From: Colius striatus
Taxonomy: Eukaryota; Chordata; Aves; Coliiformes; Coliidae
Assembly (NCBI RefSeq): GCF_028858725.1
Contig: NC_084790.1
Location: 32,529,031 to 32,593,030, forward strand
Reading direction: 5' to 3'
DNA: 64,000 nt
Made by a program: the position numbers and the translations under genes. The notes under the pieces were generated by a model. That model was not told the origin of the DNA. It worked only from the letters and a program-made list of their open reading frames with translations, and did not search any database. Position 1 is the stretch's first letter; each line of letters starts with the position of its first letter. Shown in pieces: positions 24,941-37,190 of the stretch.

Positions 24941-25754
24941 ATGAAACTGACAAGATACAAGTTCATTATAAATGCAGTATATCTTCCAGATGACATTCTA
25001 AATTATAATAGTCATACAATTTAATTAATTATTATGTTATACAATACTTCAGCAGGAATTATCAAAATTATAATCAGACATTTAAAATATAGCTGATACT
25101 AAAGATTAATGTAATTACACCAGTCTATTGGTACCATAAAATGATTAGTGGCAGCAGAAAGTGGTCACTTTGACCTTCATGTGGAAAATAATGATGGACA
25201 GGTACCTATTATTGAGTAACCTCTGTTCTTCTGCATCAGTTAGAAATACATTCTGCTCATAATAACATCTATTAAATTGTTATGCAGTCAAAATTCTAAG
25301 CAGACATCCAGCTAACAAAAACAGACAGAAAAGTGCTTGAACAATGTATTGTATTTCATTATAGATTGTCCTTTTTGTCCTATTAGACTCCCAGTGCTGC
25401 AGATCAAGTGAATGTACATAAAGCAGTAAGTAATCAGGGAAATATGACTCTCTGGAAGGCATGCATTTACTGGACTAGCTTATTTGTTTGGAAAGTTTTG
25501 CAAGCATCAAAATATGAAAATACATGGGCTTTTAATAACTGGGAGCATTATTGAGTTACTGACTCACAGCAGGGGACTTAAGCCAGCTTAAAAAATATAT
25601 AAACCCAATTTTTATTTCATAGACTTTTTCTATATGCAGTTAGTAGATAAATCCCTTATGTGGTTCATTTCAGTTACCTTTTAATTTTGAGATTCTCTGT
25701 TCTCAGAAGAAATTGCACCTGGTTCCGCATACAGGCCCTACCTGTACATATATT
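24941..25754. other. Unique AT-rich DNA
   Basis: No gene or repeat was recognised between two minus-strand CR1 copies. Confidence 0.55.
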
Positions 25755-26928
25755 TAGGTTGGCAGGCACCTTTAAAGGTCTTGTCCAATACCTCCCTGTC
25801 ACAATCAGGGACATCTTTCACTAGATCAGGTTGCTTCATCTACACCTGTATTTAAACACTTCCAATGACGGTGCATCCACAACTTCTCTAGGAAATCTTT
25901 TCCAGTGTCTCATCTGTAAAAAATTTCTGCCTTACATCCAATTTCAATCTAATCTCAGTTTAAAACCATTGCCCCTTGTCCTATCACTACAGGCTTTGGT
26001 AAAAAAGCCTCTCTCCATCTTTCTCATAAGCCCCCTTTAAGTACTGAAAGCTGCAATAAGATTTCCCGAGAGCCTTCTCTTCTCCAGCACTAACAATTAC
26101 AATTCTCTCAGCAATTCTTCGTAGAGAGGTGTTTCAACCCTCAGAGCATTTTTGTGGCCCTTCTCTGGATCCATTACAAGAGGTCCAAGTCTTTCTTGCA
26201 CCGGCGATCCCAGGTCTGGATGTGGTACTCTTAGTGTGGTCTCACAAGAGCCAAGCAGAGGGAGAGAATCACTTCAGTTGACCTGCTGCCCATGCTTCTT
26301 CTTATGCAATTGTTTTTCTGTGCTGCAAGTGAACATTGCTGACTGATGTAGAGTTTTCACCAATAACCCCAAGTCCTGCACTGCAGGGTGACTCTCAATC
26401 CCTTCATCCCTCAGCTTGTATTGATATTGGGAGTTGTCCCAATCCATGTGCAGGACATTGTATTTGGACTTGTTGAACTTCATGAGATTCACATGGGCCC
26501 AACTTCTCAAGGCTGTTCAGGTCCCTCTGGATAGTATTCTGTTCCTCAGGTATGTCAACTGCACCACTCAGCTTCATGTCATCTACAAACTTTCTGAGGG
26601 CGCATTCAATCTCACTATGTCATATATTGTTCCCAATATAAACCCTCAAGGGATACCACTTGTTACTGGTTTCTGCTTGGACATTGAATGAATGGCTGTA
26701 ACTTTTTGGACACATGCAGCCAACCAGTTTCTTATCTATCTAACACTCCATCTATTAAACATGTATTTTTCCAATTTAGAGGTAAGAATGTTGGGGGAAG
26801 CATATCAAAGGCCTTACAAAATTTTTGGTAGATGACTTCCACACATTTTCCCTTGCCCACTAATGCAGTCACTTAGTTGTAGAAAGCCAACAGATCATTC
26901 AAGCAACAGAATCGTCTCAGAAATCCAC
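25755..26928 (-). mobile_element. Older CR1 subfamily fragment
   Basis: The minus-strand tail begins near 25755 ('ggttggcaggcacctttaaaggtcttgtcc'-type end). It continues through a 3' UTR of a different subfamily from the 22302 copy (text like 'aaaccattgccccttgtcctatcactac') into a decayed thumb/RT region. The frame at 26274-26510 still shows 'LMKFNKSKYNVLHM', the CR1 block following FADD, and 'DLGLLV'. It is more diverged than the other long copies, with many stops and a blurred 5' edge at about 26928. Confidence 0.8.
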
Positions 26929-27430
26929 AACAGCCAATAGCAGGGAATAAGACAGTGATGTGGCCAAACAAAAACCCTGGGAAGGAAGATCTGACTTCAG
27001 TCCTGTCTGTCTCCTGATAGCACCACTTTTATCTCATCGGGTATTCAGCACTTAAATGTCCAGAACTAAAGGCCGGATGTTTATGCCTGGCTTTTCTCTG
27101 AAAACACTTCTGGCAGCAACAGGCACATTTTCTAAACCAGCAGTTAACAGCTGTGCCATTTGACTTTCAGCATTTCTTCTTCTGAATAGGGAAATTTGAA
27201 CGCATATTTTCCTCTCTGTCCCCTAGTCTCACTCTCCCTTTGCTTTCTGCATTTGAATATGACACAAGCTTTTACTATATGATGGGTATGACAAATTCCA
27301 TGGTGACATGCATTGAAGTCTGGAGTCATGTCAAGTTCCTGTTTTGCATGGGGCACTGAGCAGTCCAAGGAAGAGAGCTTCTGGACCTTTCTTTAGGCAT
27401 TTTTTGAATGAGGAAAGAGATACTTGAGCC
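26929..27430. other. Unassigned DNA before an LTR
   Basis: The left edge of the LTR ending at 28167 is not clear. A TTTA/TG junction at 27081-27085 could be its start, because TTTAT follows the right end, but this segment has no convincing match to sister LTRs. It may be unique DNA or diverged U3. Confidence 0.35.
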
Positions 27431-28167
27431 TCACAAGGATTTAGTCATTGAGCATCAAATGGGAAAGAAAACATACCACTCTCAGTCCTGAGATTGAGGA
27501 AGATTCTAGGGACCCTGTATCTGCAGAAGCAGCAACTGTTGGGAAGAATAAGAGATATTCATTAAGGACTGCGTCCTGTAGGAGGGACCCTGTATCGGCA
27601 GAAACCGTAGCTGCTGGGAACAACCCAGACCAGAGAAGTTTGTTAAGGACTGTGTCCCATGGGAGGGAACTGATATCGGAGCAGGGGAAGAATGCAAGGA
27701 GTCATTCTCATCTGAGAAGCAGCAGAGCCCATCTGTGAGAGACTGACCACATCCCCCATTCCCTATCCCCCAGAGCCATTGAAGAGAGAGGAGGTAGAAA
27801 TATCGGGAGCAGTGAGTTGAGTGTGGGAAGAAAGGAGGGATTGGGGAGGGAGATCTTAAAATGCTGGTTGTAATTTTATCATCATCCTACAACCTTTTTG
27901 CTTTTTGTTCTGTTCTGTTTCTTGCAGGTAGTAGAATTAATTTTCCTTACTTTCCTCTCTAAGTCGAGTACTGGAGTCTGTTTTGCCCAGAACTGTTACT
28001 GGCAGCGAGCCCTCCTTGTCCTTGTCTCAATCCACAACAACCTTGGTTATCTTTTTACTCCCATTTCTCTGGGGCCTTTACCATCCTAACAAGGGTGGGG
28101 GTGAATGGGGGGCACTGAGCAAGAGACTGTGGTGGTGCTTCATTGCTGGCTGGGCCAAACCATGACA
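27431..28167 (+). mobile_element. LTR (partial or solo), tandem-repeat U3 family, copy 1
   Basis: The right end is clear at 'GGGCCAAACCATGACA' (28167). The last ~700 bp matches 52750-53353: a TATA-like 'cttaaaatgctggttgt', 'ttttgctttttgttctgttctgttt', 'ctaagtcgagtactggagtctgttttg', 'cacaacaaccttg' and the final 'gggtgggggtgaatg'. The U3 part at 27490-27700 holds two to three diverged ~80-bp repeats built around 'actgtgtcccatgggaggga'. The left border is uncertain. No retroviral internal sequence adjoins it. Confidence 0.78.
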
Positions 28168-28899
28168 TTTATTTTTTTTTTAAAAGTTTAATTAAGTAAT
28201 TAATTCTTTACTTATGGAAAAAATGTTTCATATATGAAATAGGTTTTTTGTTTCAATTCAAACACCAAAACTGAAGCTATTTATTCAAGATAAATAAAGA
28301 AAACCAAAACCAAACTGAAACAATATTTTAACAAAGGCACTATCAGTATACATGGAGAATGATCTAAGACTTTTTCATACTTTCACAATGAAAAATAGAT
28401 GCTTTTACAATAAAATCTGAATTCCAGATTTCTTGCTGTTTCCAGCGAACATTCTCCTTCCCTTTCCCTAGGAAGTCTGTCTTTTCTGGGCAGTCTAGCC
28501 ATAAGAGAAGATTGCCAAAGCTGCTTCTATGGCTGTTCTGTTCCCATATTTATCCCATATCAATGGCTGGGGTTTTTTTGTTTTGTTTTTTTTTTTGTGA
28601 ATTTGTTACATCCATGTTTTTCAGGCACAAAATTCTGTAGTAAAATGTAGGGCAATCGATTTTAATTTTCTGCCATGTAGACAACTATTTCCTTTGAAGT
28701 CTGATCCCTTAAATTAGGGGGCTTATGATAAGTGGTGAGAAATTGTTCTCTGCAAATTTCCATCACATTTATAACTTTATAGATCTTGATTGAAAGCTAT
28801 GTTTCTGAAAAAAAAAAAATCTCAAGAATGACTACTGTATTCTAACAACAAATAATATTGCATACTGTCTATCTTTTAAAGATTAAAAAAAACCTAGAT
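28168..28899. other. Unique AT-rich DNA with T-rich patch
   Basis: This is spacer between two LTRs. It contains a T/G low-complexity patch at about 28570-28600 and no recognisable gene. Confidence 0.5.
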
Positions 28900-29242
28900 T
28901 GTCTTGAGTTCAACAGAGATAGGGACTATTTTTACAAGCTAGGAAGAGGCACAGCCAGGACAGTCGACTCAAACTAGCCTATGGGATATTGCAACTTGAA
29001 TCATGACTGAGTGTTGGATTATGGGTGGTGACTAATTGCATTGTGCATCACTCATTTTGTATATTCTTTTATTAGTATTATTGTTATTATTGTTTCCTGC
29101 CACCTTGTATTGTCCGTTTATACTCTTTCTATATCAACGCACAAGATTTTACTTTTTACTCCTCCCTATCCCACTGGAACGGGGGAGGACTCAGCAAGTG
29201 GCCATACAGCCACTTTGTTGCTGGCTGGGCTCAAACATGACA
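28900..29242 (+). mobile_element. Short solo LTR (~343 bp)
   Basis: It begins TGTCTTGAGTTC and ends GGCTCAAACATGACA, flanked by TAGAT (28895-28899) and AAGAT (29243-29247), a 5-bp TSD with one mismatch. Inside are 'acagccaggacagtcgactcaaact' and 'gggatattgcaacttgaatcatgac', a block I associate with bird ERVL-like LTR promoters, and 'actcctccctatcccactgg' near the 3' end, also present in the LTR of the 34392 provirus. Confidence 0.78.
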
Positions 29243-30472
29243 AAGATTCCAAACAAATTTTGTTTGGAAACAATCAAAGGAGATCTTAGAACTAACAGCT
29301 CTGCTAGTCTCTCAGGACTTCCAGTCTTCTGGCTGTATGGTAAAGAGTTGGGAATCTTTAAGTTCCCACTTGAGACAACTGTGTATCATTGGTTTTTGCC
29401 ATCCTATGCCATCTATCTGGTGATGCAATCATAGCTTGATATCCTTCACAAATTCCAGGGAAATGATTAAATTCTAAAATTAGTTCATCTAAGTTCCTAC
29501 AGAAGCATCTGTGTATCTGAGTACACCTGCACATTTTGCATAAAAAAGTGGATAACAGACTGTTGAAAGCCACTTTCCCTTGCTGGGGAGTAAAGTATTG
29601 ACATATTGGAGCCATGGAGGTTGAAGAAAAATCTTGAGCTCTGATTTGTTCCAATATCATGCAGCTTAGTTAAAGAGCATCACATCTTGCAAAAAATGTC
29701 AATATAAAAGAAAACGAGCAAAATTGGACTGATTACCATACAGCAAAAATGGTGTCAAAGGAAGTCAAGTTGAACCACCTGGGAAAATCTCTTCTCTGAT
29801 TCTAGTTAAGTGTATTCTTAAGAATCAGGTGCTTCTATAAAGCTATGAAATCCAACGTTGCAGACTCATAAAGAGATGATCAAATTTATACCTAAAAATG
29901 TAATAAAAAATGGTACTAAAGTTAAGTTACCATTGAGCTGTAAGTATCATGAACAGAGTCCAACAACTGCAAAAGTGTCTTAAAAAAGAAAAACTCCAAA
30001 ACTCTGACATATCCTTTCTCAATTAAACACCTTTAAGATTGCTAGATTCTTATTCATATGAAACTTCAATTTCTCTGTGCAATCTTGCTCTTAGCAGGAG
30101 AAAATTGAGTAATTCAAGTTGTGCTCTAATTCTCTAAGGAAACAACCTTTTTCTGTCATCCTATTACTTAAATGTATTGACTAGATCAATAACAATTTAT
30201 AGAGTTTACACCATGCATGAGAAAAGAGTATATGCCCTTTGCTAACTTATTACATCCTTTAAAACAAGATTTTTTTGCTTTGAAAACTAAGAAAGTATTG
30301 TGTTAATTGTTCATAAAACAAAATGCCAATGCTACCAAAATAAATAAGCAGTTAATGCAAAAATAATCGTAAAACCCATCTAATTATGCTACTATTACAT
30401 TCCCTGTGCTGACTTTCATTTGGCTTTTTGGTGAAGTTCTTATTTCTCATTTCCAATTAGAAGTACACTACT

Positions 30473-30575
30473 ATGCAAATAGATGGGAAACTCAACTTGT
30501 GTTGTGATTTGCATTTATCAAAGCAATTTTGCTTTTGAATTTGGCATTTAGTAAAGAACTCATGTTTATGCAAAA
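30473..30575. promoter_or_regulatory. Octamer / TCF motif cluster (hypothesis)
   Basis: Exact ATGCAAAT lies at 30473-30480, its reverse complement ATTTGCAT at 30507-30514, a TCF/LEF-like ATCAAAG at 30517-30523, and a one-mismatch octamer ATGCAAAA at 30568-30575. Such spacing resembles conserved non-coding enhancers in gene deserts. AT-rich DNA produces these motifs by chance fairly often, so confidence is low without conservation data. Confidence 0.25.
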
Positions 30576-31709
30576 GAATTTGGACCAGCCCCACCCATCC
30601 TTCTTCAGTGACTGCCAATTTTTCTGCTATGTTTTGGAACTAGAACTGTCAGGAATTGATAGATTTTAGCAACTTCCTTTGACTGTTTCTAAAACAACAA
30701 AACAAAACAAGCCTATTTCCTCATATTGCTAAAAAAAATCTAAATACAACACAATACACATTTTTCATAGCACTTGTGAAGATCAGATTTCAACCAGACT
30801 TCTGATTTAAAGAAGTATCTGCCTATCTGTATTAAATTAGCTTCCTTTCTTTTGGTCAGTTATACAGTGGATGTGCTCTAAATTATATTATACTTTTCTA
30901 TTTAAATGTAATTAATGTAATTTAATTTGTTATTTAAACTCCAATTTAGGAGACATCTATTTAATCCATGCAAACTGACTTTTGGGGTGGGCTTCTGTCC
31001 TACAAAGCCAGGCAACTGCAATGTAGGCTTTGTTTGACTGAGCCAGACACTTAAAAAAATAGTTTTATTTTCCCATTAAAGTTAGGAGTGATATAAATTG
31101 ATTCTGTCTGGTTTCAGTTTTCAAAGAGCTAAGCACTGAGTATGAATCTAAGAAATTAATATTTAACCATTTATATCTCCAGTCCATAAGTTTATTGGTT
31201 ATAAAACAAAAACTCTAGCTCTCAAGATAAATTTCCTGAATCTTATATTTGAAAGTAATGGTTTATTTGTACTTTTTTGTAATGAAACTGAGATTTTGTC
31301 AACAATAAAAATCACAGCATATTAGACAACATAGAAGTTATATAGGATAGACATGTATTCACAGTAAGTGTAATAGAAATCATTGATTGGTAAATGTCCA
31401 TGACTAATTAGACTTATGCAGTAGACTTATGGAGTTTTTTAGTAATTACATTAATAAAATAAGGCAGACAAACACAATGAACACAATAAACACATTAATG
31501 ACAGCATAGTCTACATTATCAGAAGCAGAACGAATGTACCAAATAGCTGTAAACCAAGCTTGGAAGTAAGGAAGTAAAAGTGGTTTTGTATCTACACACT
31601 GCTGTGAGAGCTCTGTCATATTTTCAAATCTGCAGCCATGGTGCCTTATGCTGTGCATCTCTGGAACATGAGCTAAACTGAGCTATAGGAGGAATAGACC
31701 ATGGCATCA

Positions 31710-31795
31710 CAGCACAGATAACTTAGACTGGAAGAGGCATCAGAACATCTCTAGTTCAGGCTCTGACTACAATAGGGTCAGCTCTGAGGGCTGTG
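31710..31795 (-). mobile_element. Eroded CR1 3'-end fragment
   Basis: The text 'cacagataacttagactggaagaggcatcagaacatctctagttcaggctctg...gggtcagctctgagggctgtgttggacc' follows the layout of a minus-strand CR1 3' UTR ('ggaagggacctctggaggtcatctagtcc...'). It is strongly diverged and short, so this is a tentative call. Confidence 0.45.
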
Positions 31796-33699
31796 TTGGA
31801 CCAGAGGAGTAATGACAAATACTTTTTTCGAGCAGAGTCTGTTCTTCTCAAACTGGTGCTTTGTGAGGTCTCTGGCTCATGACAGCAAGCTTTTAATAGT
31901 TAATATTTGGAGGAAATATCCAAGAATATCTGCTGTTGGCTCCTACACTCTACCCAGTACTTCACTGAGATAGTCTTAAGACTTTAAATGGTACTTTAGT
32001 CTATGCTGTAAATTAAGCAGTGCCAGTTAGTATTCAAGCACTAAAACTCAAAAAGCTATTCGGTCAAAATGTTAAAATGATTACAGGCAATTTTAGGGAA
32101 CCAAAATTTCTTATCCTAGAAAGTTCTGAGATGCAGTTTAAGAGTTAGAAAGAACTCAAAACCAATTCTGAAACAGTTTGCTATACTGTTTAGGTGGTAA
32201 AATATGTTTAGATGTAAGGATGCAGGCTGTGCAGTGCTAGAATGCCAGAAAGCAGCCCAAGATACATTCACAGAGGGTGAAATCATAGAAGACAGTTAAA
32301 GCATTTTAATAAACAGTTTACAAGAACTGCAGTAGAGATACATTACTTCTGTTAATATTGTTAGAATGTTTTGAATGGTCAAATCATTAAGCCTTGCTTA
32401 AATGGTCCCAGACAAACTAATTGAATTTAATATCACCAGAAGTAGTATATGTAGTACACAAATAAAGACTATACAAGCAGAGTGAGAAATTTCTTTAGAA
32501 ACCAGTGAGCTCTCAGAGGTAACACACTCTCAGTGTAATACATAAACAGAGAAAAGTACTTTTGCCTGTGTGAACACAATCCTCTTAGGATTTCCATTTT
32601 TGACATCTACATTTCCAGATGAAGTAGAAATACTAAATAAAAAAAAAAAAAAATAAAAAAAAAAGATATCTGCAAAAGTAATATAAGAATCAGGGAACAA
32701 AAAAAAAGGTAAATCTACTCAATTTCTCTGAAAAAAAGGTTTGGAAGTAACTTACTAAGTATGTCACACGTGGAAAAAAAAACCCATTGATTCTGCAGAG
32801 GTTTTCAGTCTTTCAGAGAAAGACATAGTAAGATGAAGTGGTTAGAAAGTGAAATTGGGCAAAATGAGCCATGAAATCAGCTGCCATTTCCTAGAAGTGT
32901 CAGCTGACACAGGAATAAATGCACCAGGATAGTGACAGAGCCTCCATCACTTACTGCTTCAAAAAAAGTGACATATGTACAAAAAAAATGTTAGAACCTT
33001 AGGAAAAAAACCAATACTGTTAAGGAAAAGGGAAGAATATCTAGTCCAGCCATAAAATAAACATTGGATGCTGCTTGTGGTCTGTAGTCGGTGAGTGTGT
33101 GCAAACTGGCAATTTCAGCTACTAAGTTTATTTTCTCCTTCACTTAATATTTTTGGGCAGACCCTACTGTCTCTACTTTCAGTAATAAAATGTATGTTTA
33201 CCTACTACCTGTATTTTCATAAATTGGTGCCTGTGGTTACTGTGCCATCCTAAAACTAAACCCCACCATTCCTGTGATTAACAACAGGCACTAAAGTCGG
33301 GATTTGAAGGCAGTCATTTTGAGACTTGATTCCTTTGAGTGCAGTGATCTTCATTTTCTAACGTACCATCACAGCTGAATAATTTCAAAGATAAACCCCT
33401 GCTTTGTGTATGATGTTCCTTTTCTTACCTTGATTTCTCAGGGATAAAAAAAAAAAAACAAAACCAAAAAAACTCAACGACAAAAAAAACTATTCAGGGA
33501 GCTACTTTTGAGGCCTTCAGAGTTTATAAGTGCTTGTCAGTTTTTTGGTGACATCTTTCAAAAGCACGGGAGGAGGCACTTTCATTGTCTAAAAATTCAA
33601 GCATGTGTGGCAGAACATCAATTTGATTGAAGAGGGAATTCCTTTTGGCACTCAGAAGGAAAAAGAAATTTTATAGTCTCCGGAAGACAGGTCAAGCTT

Positions 33700-34391
33700 C
33701 ACAGCAAGATTAAGAAGCCTTCATTTACATTGAAATTGGCCAATGTTGACAACAAGAAGGGTTTTTTAAAGTACTTTAATAGCAAAAGGTGATCTAAAGA
33801 AAACATTAGACCAATATTTGTTGAAAATGTCACGTGGAAATTAGGGATGAAGTAAAAGCCAGGCATTTGTTACTTTTCTTTTTTTCGGTCTCAGTCTTTA
33901 CAATTTTAATAGACCTTGAGGTCTGAGGGTGCTGGTGACCTCCATCGGAGTCACCAGTGTACTCTGGGAGCCTGGAGGGCAAACCTAATACAGCTAGTAT
34001 AGTATGGCCAAAAGTGATTATTCTGTGTTCTTACCTTGAGTGCTGTATACAGTTCTGGGCCCCACAATTTAAAAACAGTGAAGTATTTGAATGCATGCAG
34101 AGGAGAACAACCTAGTGGCAGGGCTGGAAGGTGTGTCCTGTGAGGACAGGCTAAGTACTATGGGTTTCTATAGTTTGGAGGAGGCTGAGGAGTGACCTCA
34201 TTGCTCTCTACAGCTTCCTGAGGGTTGGGAATGGAGAGGGAGGTGCTGAGCTCTCCTCCCTGGGATCCAGTGGCAAGACACCTGGGAATGTTTCAAAGCT
34301 GCATTAGGAGAGGCTTAGATTGGACATTGGGAAGCTTGTTTTTACCAATAGGGCGGTCAAATACTGGCACAGCCTTCCTAGAGAAGTGGAT
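33700..34391 (+). mobile_element. Old CR1 fragment, truncated by a provirus
   Basis: Near 33740-33790 a decayed CR1 linker reads 'NKKGFFKYFNSKR'. After an internal deletion, thumb text (near 34030-34080, '[13 protein letters not shown]'-like) and an older-subfamily 3' UTR follow ('aggagaggcttagattggacattggg'). The copy stops exactly at 34391, where the LTR of the minus-strand provirus begins. Its expected 3' end was not found beyond 41690, so the far side was probably lost with the provirus's other end. Confidence 0.75.
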
Positions 34392-35868
34392 TGTCATGTT
34401 TTTGCCCAGCCAGGAAAAGGGAAAAAACCCCACAACTCCTTCCCCTCCCAGTGGAATGGGGAGGGGATCAGAGAAAAGAACTGATGTGGTCTGAAATAAG
34501 AACAGTTTAATAGAACAAAACAAGTTAAGGAGGAGCAGCTGTAACAATTGTCATGGTTTAGCAAGGAGCAGCTTTTGCTTTGTAACATGGGGAGGGGGTT
34601 GCAGTGAAGACCCAGTAAAAGGTTCTCCCACTCTTCCCCAGCTCTTGGGTTCAGACCCACCTCCAGCCCAGCTGGGCCAATCTGGCGCCTCTGCGATTAC
34701 TATTTAGGGGACAAGAATTGGAAGTGCTGGCAGGAGGTGTAAGAATGATACAAGACGCAGGCAACCACACTGACCCCACAGTCAGAGAAGGAAGAAGGAA
34801 GGAGGGACACCAGACCCTCTGCAACCCATGGTGAGAACGCAGGCTGTACCCCTACAATCCATGGAGGGCTATGCAGGACTGAGCCACCAGCAGCTTCAGG
34901 TGAGTGCACCCGGACGGGCGAGAGACTGTGTGAGGAGGCAGCCATGGCGCAAGCCGTGCTGGAGAGCCTGTGCGCTGAAGAGCAGCCCCACAAGAGAGGC
35001 AGAGAGGAGATGCAGCCTTTGGGATAAATGGACATTGGAACTGCCCGTGCAGAACTGTCATGTGTGTGAGGTACCCCATGGAGGTTCAGGGAGGACTGGC
35101 GCAGAGCCCGCTTGCCCTGAGGAGAGACAAAATGCAGAGACCATCAGGAATAGACTGACTGAAACCCCCATTCCCTGCCTCCCTGAGCTTTTTGGCAGGG
35201 GAGGATATAAAGACACTGGGATCAGGGCTCTGAGCCTGGGAAGAGGGGAGAGTTGGGGGGAAGATGGTCTTAAAAAGCTGCTTGTGCTCTTCATCATTGC
35301 ACCACTCTGTGTTGTTTTGTGTTTGTTATGTTTTGGGGTTTTATGGTTATGCTTTAGTTGGTGTTGGATTAAATTATTTTCTGGTTTTTTTCCCCAAGCC
35401 CAGTGGCCTGGTCTGTTTTGTCCTGGACCTTAAGCAGCAATTAAGCTCTCCCTGCCCTTTGGCAATTCTCAGGTACTTGAGGCTAATCATGGTCTTTTGT
35501 TGCCTGATGGACCTAAACAATGACAATAATAAATGAGAGAATATACCAAAGAGACTGGTGTGTGACAGAGTTGCTCATCACCAGGGACCAGGACCCCACC
35601 TGATTGACTGCTCCTGACCAACAGCTAAAAACAGCAAACCTGGAAGAGAGCTCCTTCCAGCTAGCTCCCCACCTATATACTGGGCATGATGTCTGTATGG
35701 TATCGAATACCAACACTGGCTAGCCTAGGTCAGCTGCCCATGCTGTGCCCCTTTCTAGTTCCTCATAAGAGTTAACTCTCTCCTAGCCCAATCCAGGATG
35801 TTCCACCTCTTATTCTATACCATCTATGTCATGCCTGGGTTTAGACTTTACAACTATTTAGCACCACA
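34392..35868 (-). mobile_element. 3' LTR of the provirus, split by a younger LTR
   Basis: The LTR's own sequence is 34392-34548 plus 35526-35868, about 500 bp. On the minus strand it starts TGTGGTGCTAAA just after the polypurine tract and ends AAAAACATGACA. A TATA box (TATATA, 35674-35679) follows 'ggtattcgataccatacagacatcatgccc', and a poly(A) signal ATTAAA lies at 34506-34511 (minus sense). The nested LTR sits between them. The left flank, TGGAT at 34387-34391, cannot be paired because the 5' LTR is missing. Confidence 0.82.
34549..35525 (+). mobile_element. Solo LTR, ~1-kb family (copy 3), nested
   Basis: It starts TGTCATGGTTTAGC and ends CCTAAACAATGACA. Flanking 5-mers ACAAT (34544-34548) and ATAAT (35526-35530) form a TSD with one mismatch. 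It is the reverse-orientation sister of 9160-10141 and 13497-14501. This copy shows the sense direction best: a TATA-like CTTAAAAAG at 35269-35276, then ATTAAA at 35368-35373, then a U5 with 'tggtctgttttgtcctgg'. The 201-codon frame at 34828-35433 lies wholly in LTR sequence and has no protein family features. Confidence 0.88.
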
Positions 35869-35880
35869 CTTCCTCTCCCC
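35869..35880 (-). other. Polypurine tract of the provirus
   Basis: On the minus strand GGGGAGAGGAAG lies directly before the TG start of the 3' LTR. This is the expected position and composition of the primer for plus-strand DNA synthesis. Confidence 0.75.
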
Positions 35881-36299
35881 AAAAATACGGACACACAGAG
35901 GTCTATCATTCCCTCAGTTTACGGACCATCCCTCTAATGTGCCTGCTGAGTTCATTTAGTCAATAACTTCAGGTCTTCATTCATCATAAATCTTTCACAG
36001 CAGGAGAGACAGGGTGTGTGCGTGAGGTGAGTCATTGCATGCAGTAGCAGGAGTTTTCATCTAGTCTATTCAGTTTGTCTCGTATTCACAATTTGTGAGT
36101 TGAAGGTGTTGATCTTGAAAAAGTCACTGGGTGGTAGTCCACTTTTCACCATCCTATGTTTTGCTCATTCAAGTCCATCTTCCAGTGATCTGGATGGTTC
36201 TTCCTGCAATGTTAGTGACAGCATAGAGTAACTATAGTAGTGATGCCATACAACAGCAGGGTTATTCAACAACAATCATCATACAATTTAATTCACAGG
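35881..36299 (-). other. Non-coding stretch between pol and 3' LTR
   Basis: About 420 bp lies between the integrase C-terminus and the polypurine tract. It shows no envelope signal peptide, furin site or transmembrane stretch, which fits an env-less ERVL-type layout. Confidence 0.55.
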
Positions 36300-37190
36300 T
36301 TATTCCCACCCAAAATAAAATTCTATTGAGGTACACATTGAGTCTCCCCATCCTTGGCAATCACCCACCAAGTGAACCCAGGTGCCTGAGCAAAAACAAT
36401 CCCATGAATGGGTTTGCCTTTACCCAAAGTAGGACTCACCTAGACTGCATGTAACTTTTATGTGCACTACAGGGACTGTATCCCCTCCTACAGTATGCAG
36501 GGCCTACTCAGTTGACAGATCCTCTGGAGTTGATGGCCTTTTCTAAACATGTATCCCAGTGTTTGAAAGTCCCACTCTCCATTGCTCTCAGTGTGGTCTT
36601 CATTAATCCATTGTATCATTTAATTTTTCCAGAGGCTGGTGCATGTTAGGGGGTGTGATAGACTCACTCAATGCCATGCTCTTTGGCCCAGACATCTATG
36701 AGGTTGTTTTAGAAGTGTGTCCCATTGTCTGATTTAATCCTTTCTGGAGTGCCATGTCACCAGAGGATTTTCTCTTCAAGGCCCTGGATGGTGCTGCAGG
36801 CGGTGGCATGAGGCACCAGATACATTTCCAGCCAGCCAGTGGTCACCTCCACCACTGTGAGCACATGGCATTTGCCTTGGTGAGTCTGTGACAGAGTAAT
36901 GTAATTAATCTGCCAGGCCTCTCTGTATTTATATTTCTGCCAACACCCTTCATACCATATGGGCTTCCACCATTTGGCTTGTTTGATCATAGCACGTCTC
37001 ACACTCATGGACAACCTGTGCAATGGTGTCCAAGGTGAAGTCCACCCCTCGATCATGTGCCCATCTATAGGTGGCATCTCTTCCTTGATGATGGGAGGTG
37101 TTATGGGCCAACTGATCTAAAAATAACTCCCCCTTGTGTTGCCAATCCAAATCTACCTGAGCTACTCCAGTCTTTGCAGTCTTGTCCACC
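36300..37190 (-). pseudogene. ERVL-like integrase pseudogene (provirus 1)
   Basis: Integrase joins viral DNA to the host chromosome. The amino-terminal zinc-binding domain is visible in the frame 37189-36950, with 'HNTSH' and 'CETC' in H-X3-H...C-X2-C arrangement. The catalytic core starts in the frame 37077-36757. The first catalytic Asp is replaced by Asn ('WQINYI', codon at 36904-36906). The second Asp survives ('SDNG', codon at 36727-36729). The catalytic Glu is Lys (codon at 36619-36621), 36 codons after the second Asp, so the DDX35E spacing is intact although two of three residues are lost. A stop follows the second block. The C-terminal tail runs to about 36300. Confidence 0.85.

Larger units (their letters stand above)
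29243..33699. other. Unique AT-rich intergenic DNA
   Basis: This 4.5-kb block is very AT-rich and almost repeat-free, apart from an eroded CR1-like piece at 31710-31795 and A-rich runs at 32638-32664 and 33448-33488. No exon-like frame was recognised. Octamer-type motifs cluster at 30473-30575 and are described as a separate regulatory hypothesis. Confidence 0.6.

Noticed and set aside
34828..35433. 201-codon open frame on the plus strand
   Set aside because: It lies wholly inside a solo LTR whose sister copies have different frames there; GC-rich LTR sequence yields long chance frames.
35881..36299. An env gene between pol and the 3' LTR
   Set aside because: The space is too short and has no signal peptide, cleavage site or transmembrane segment.
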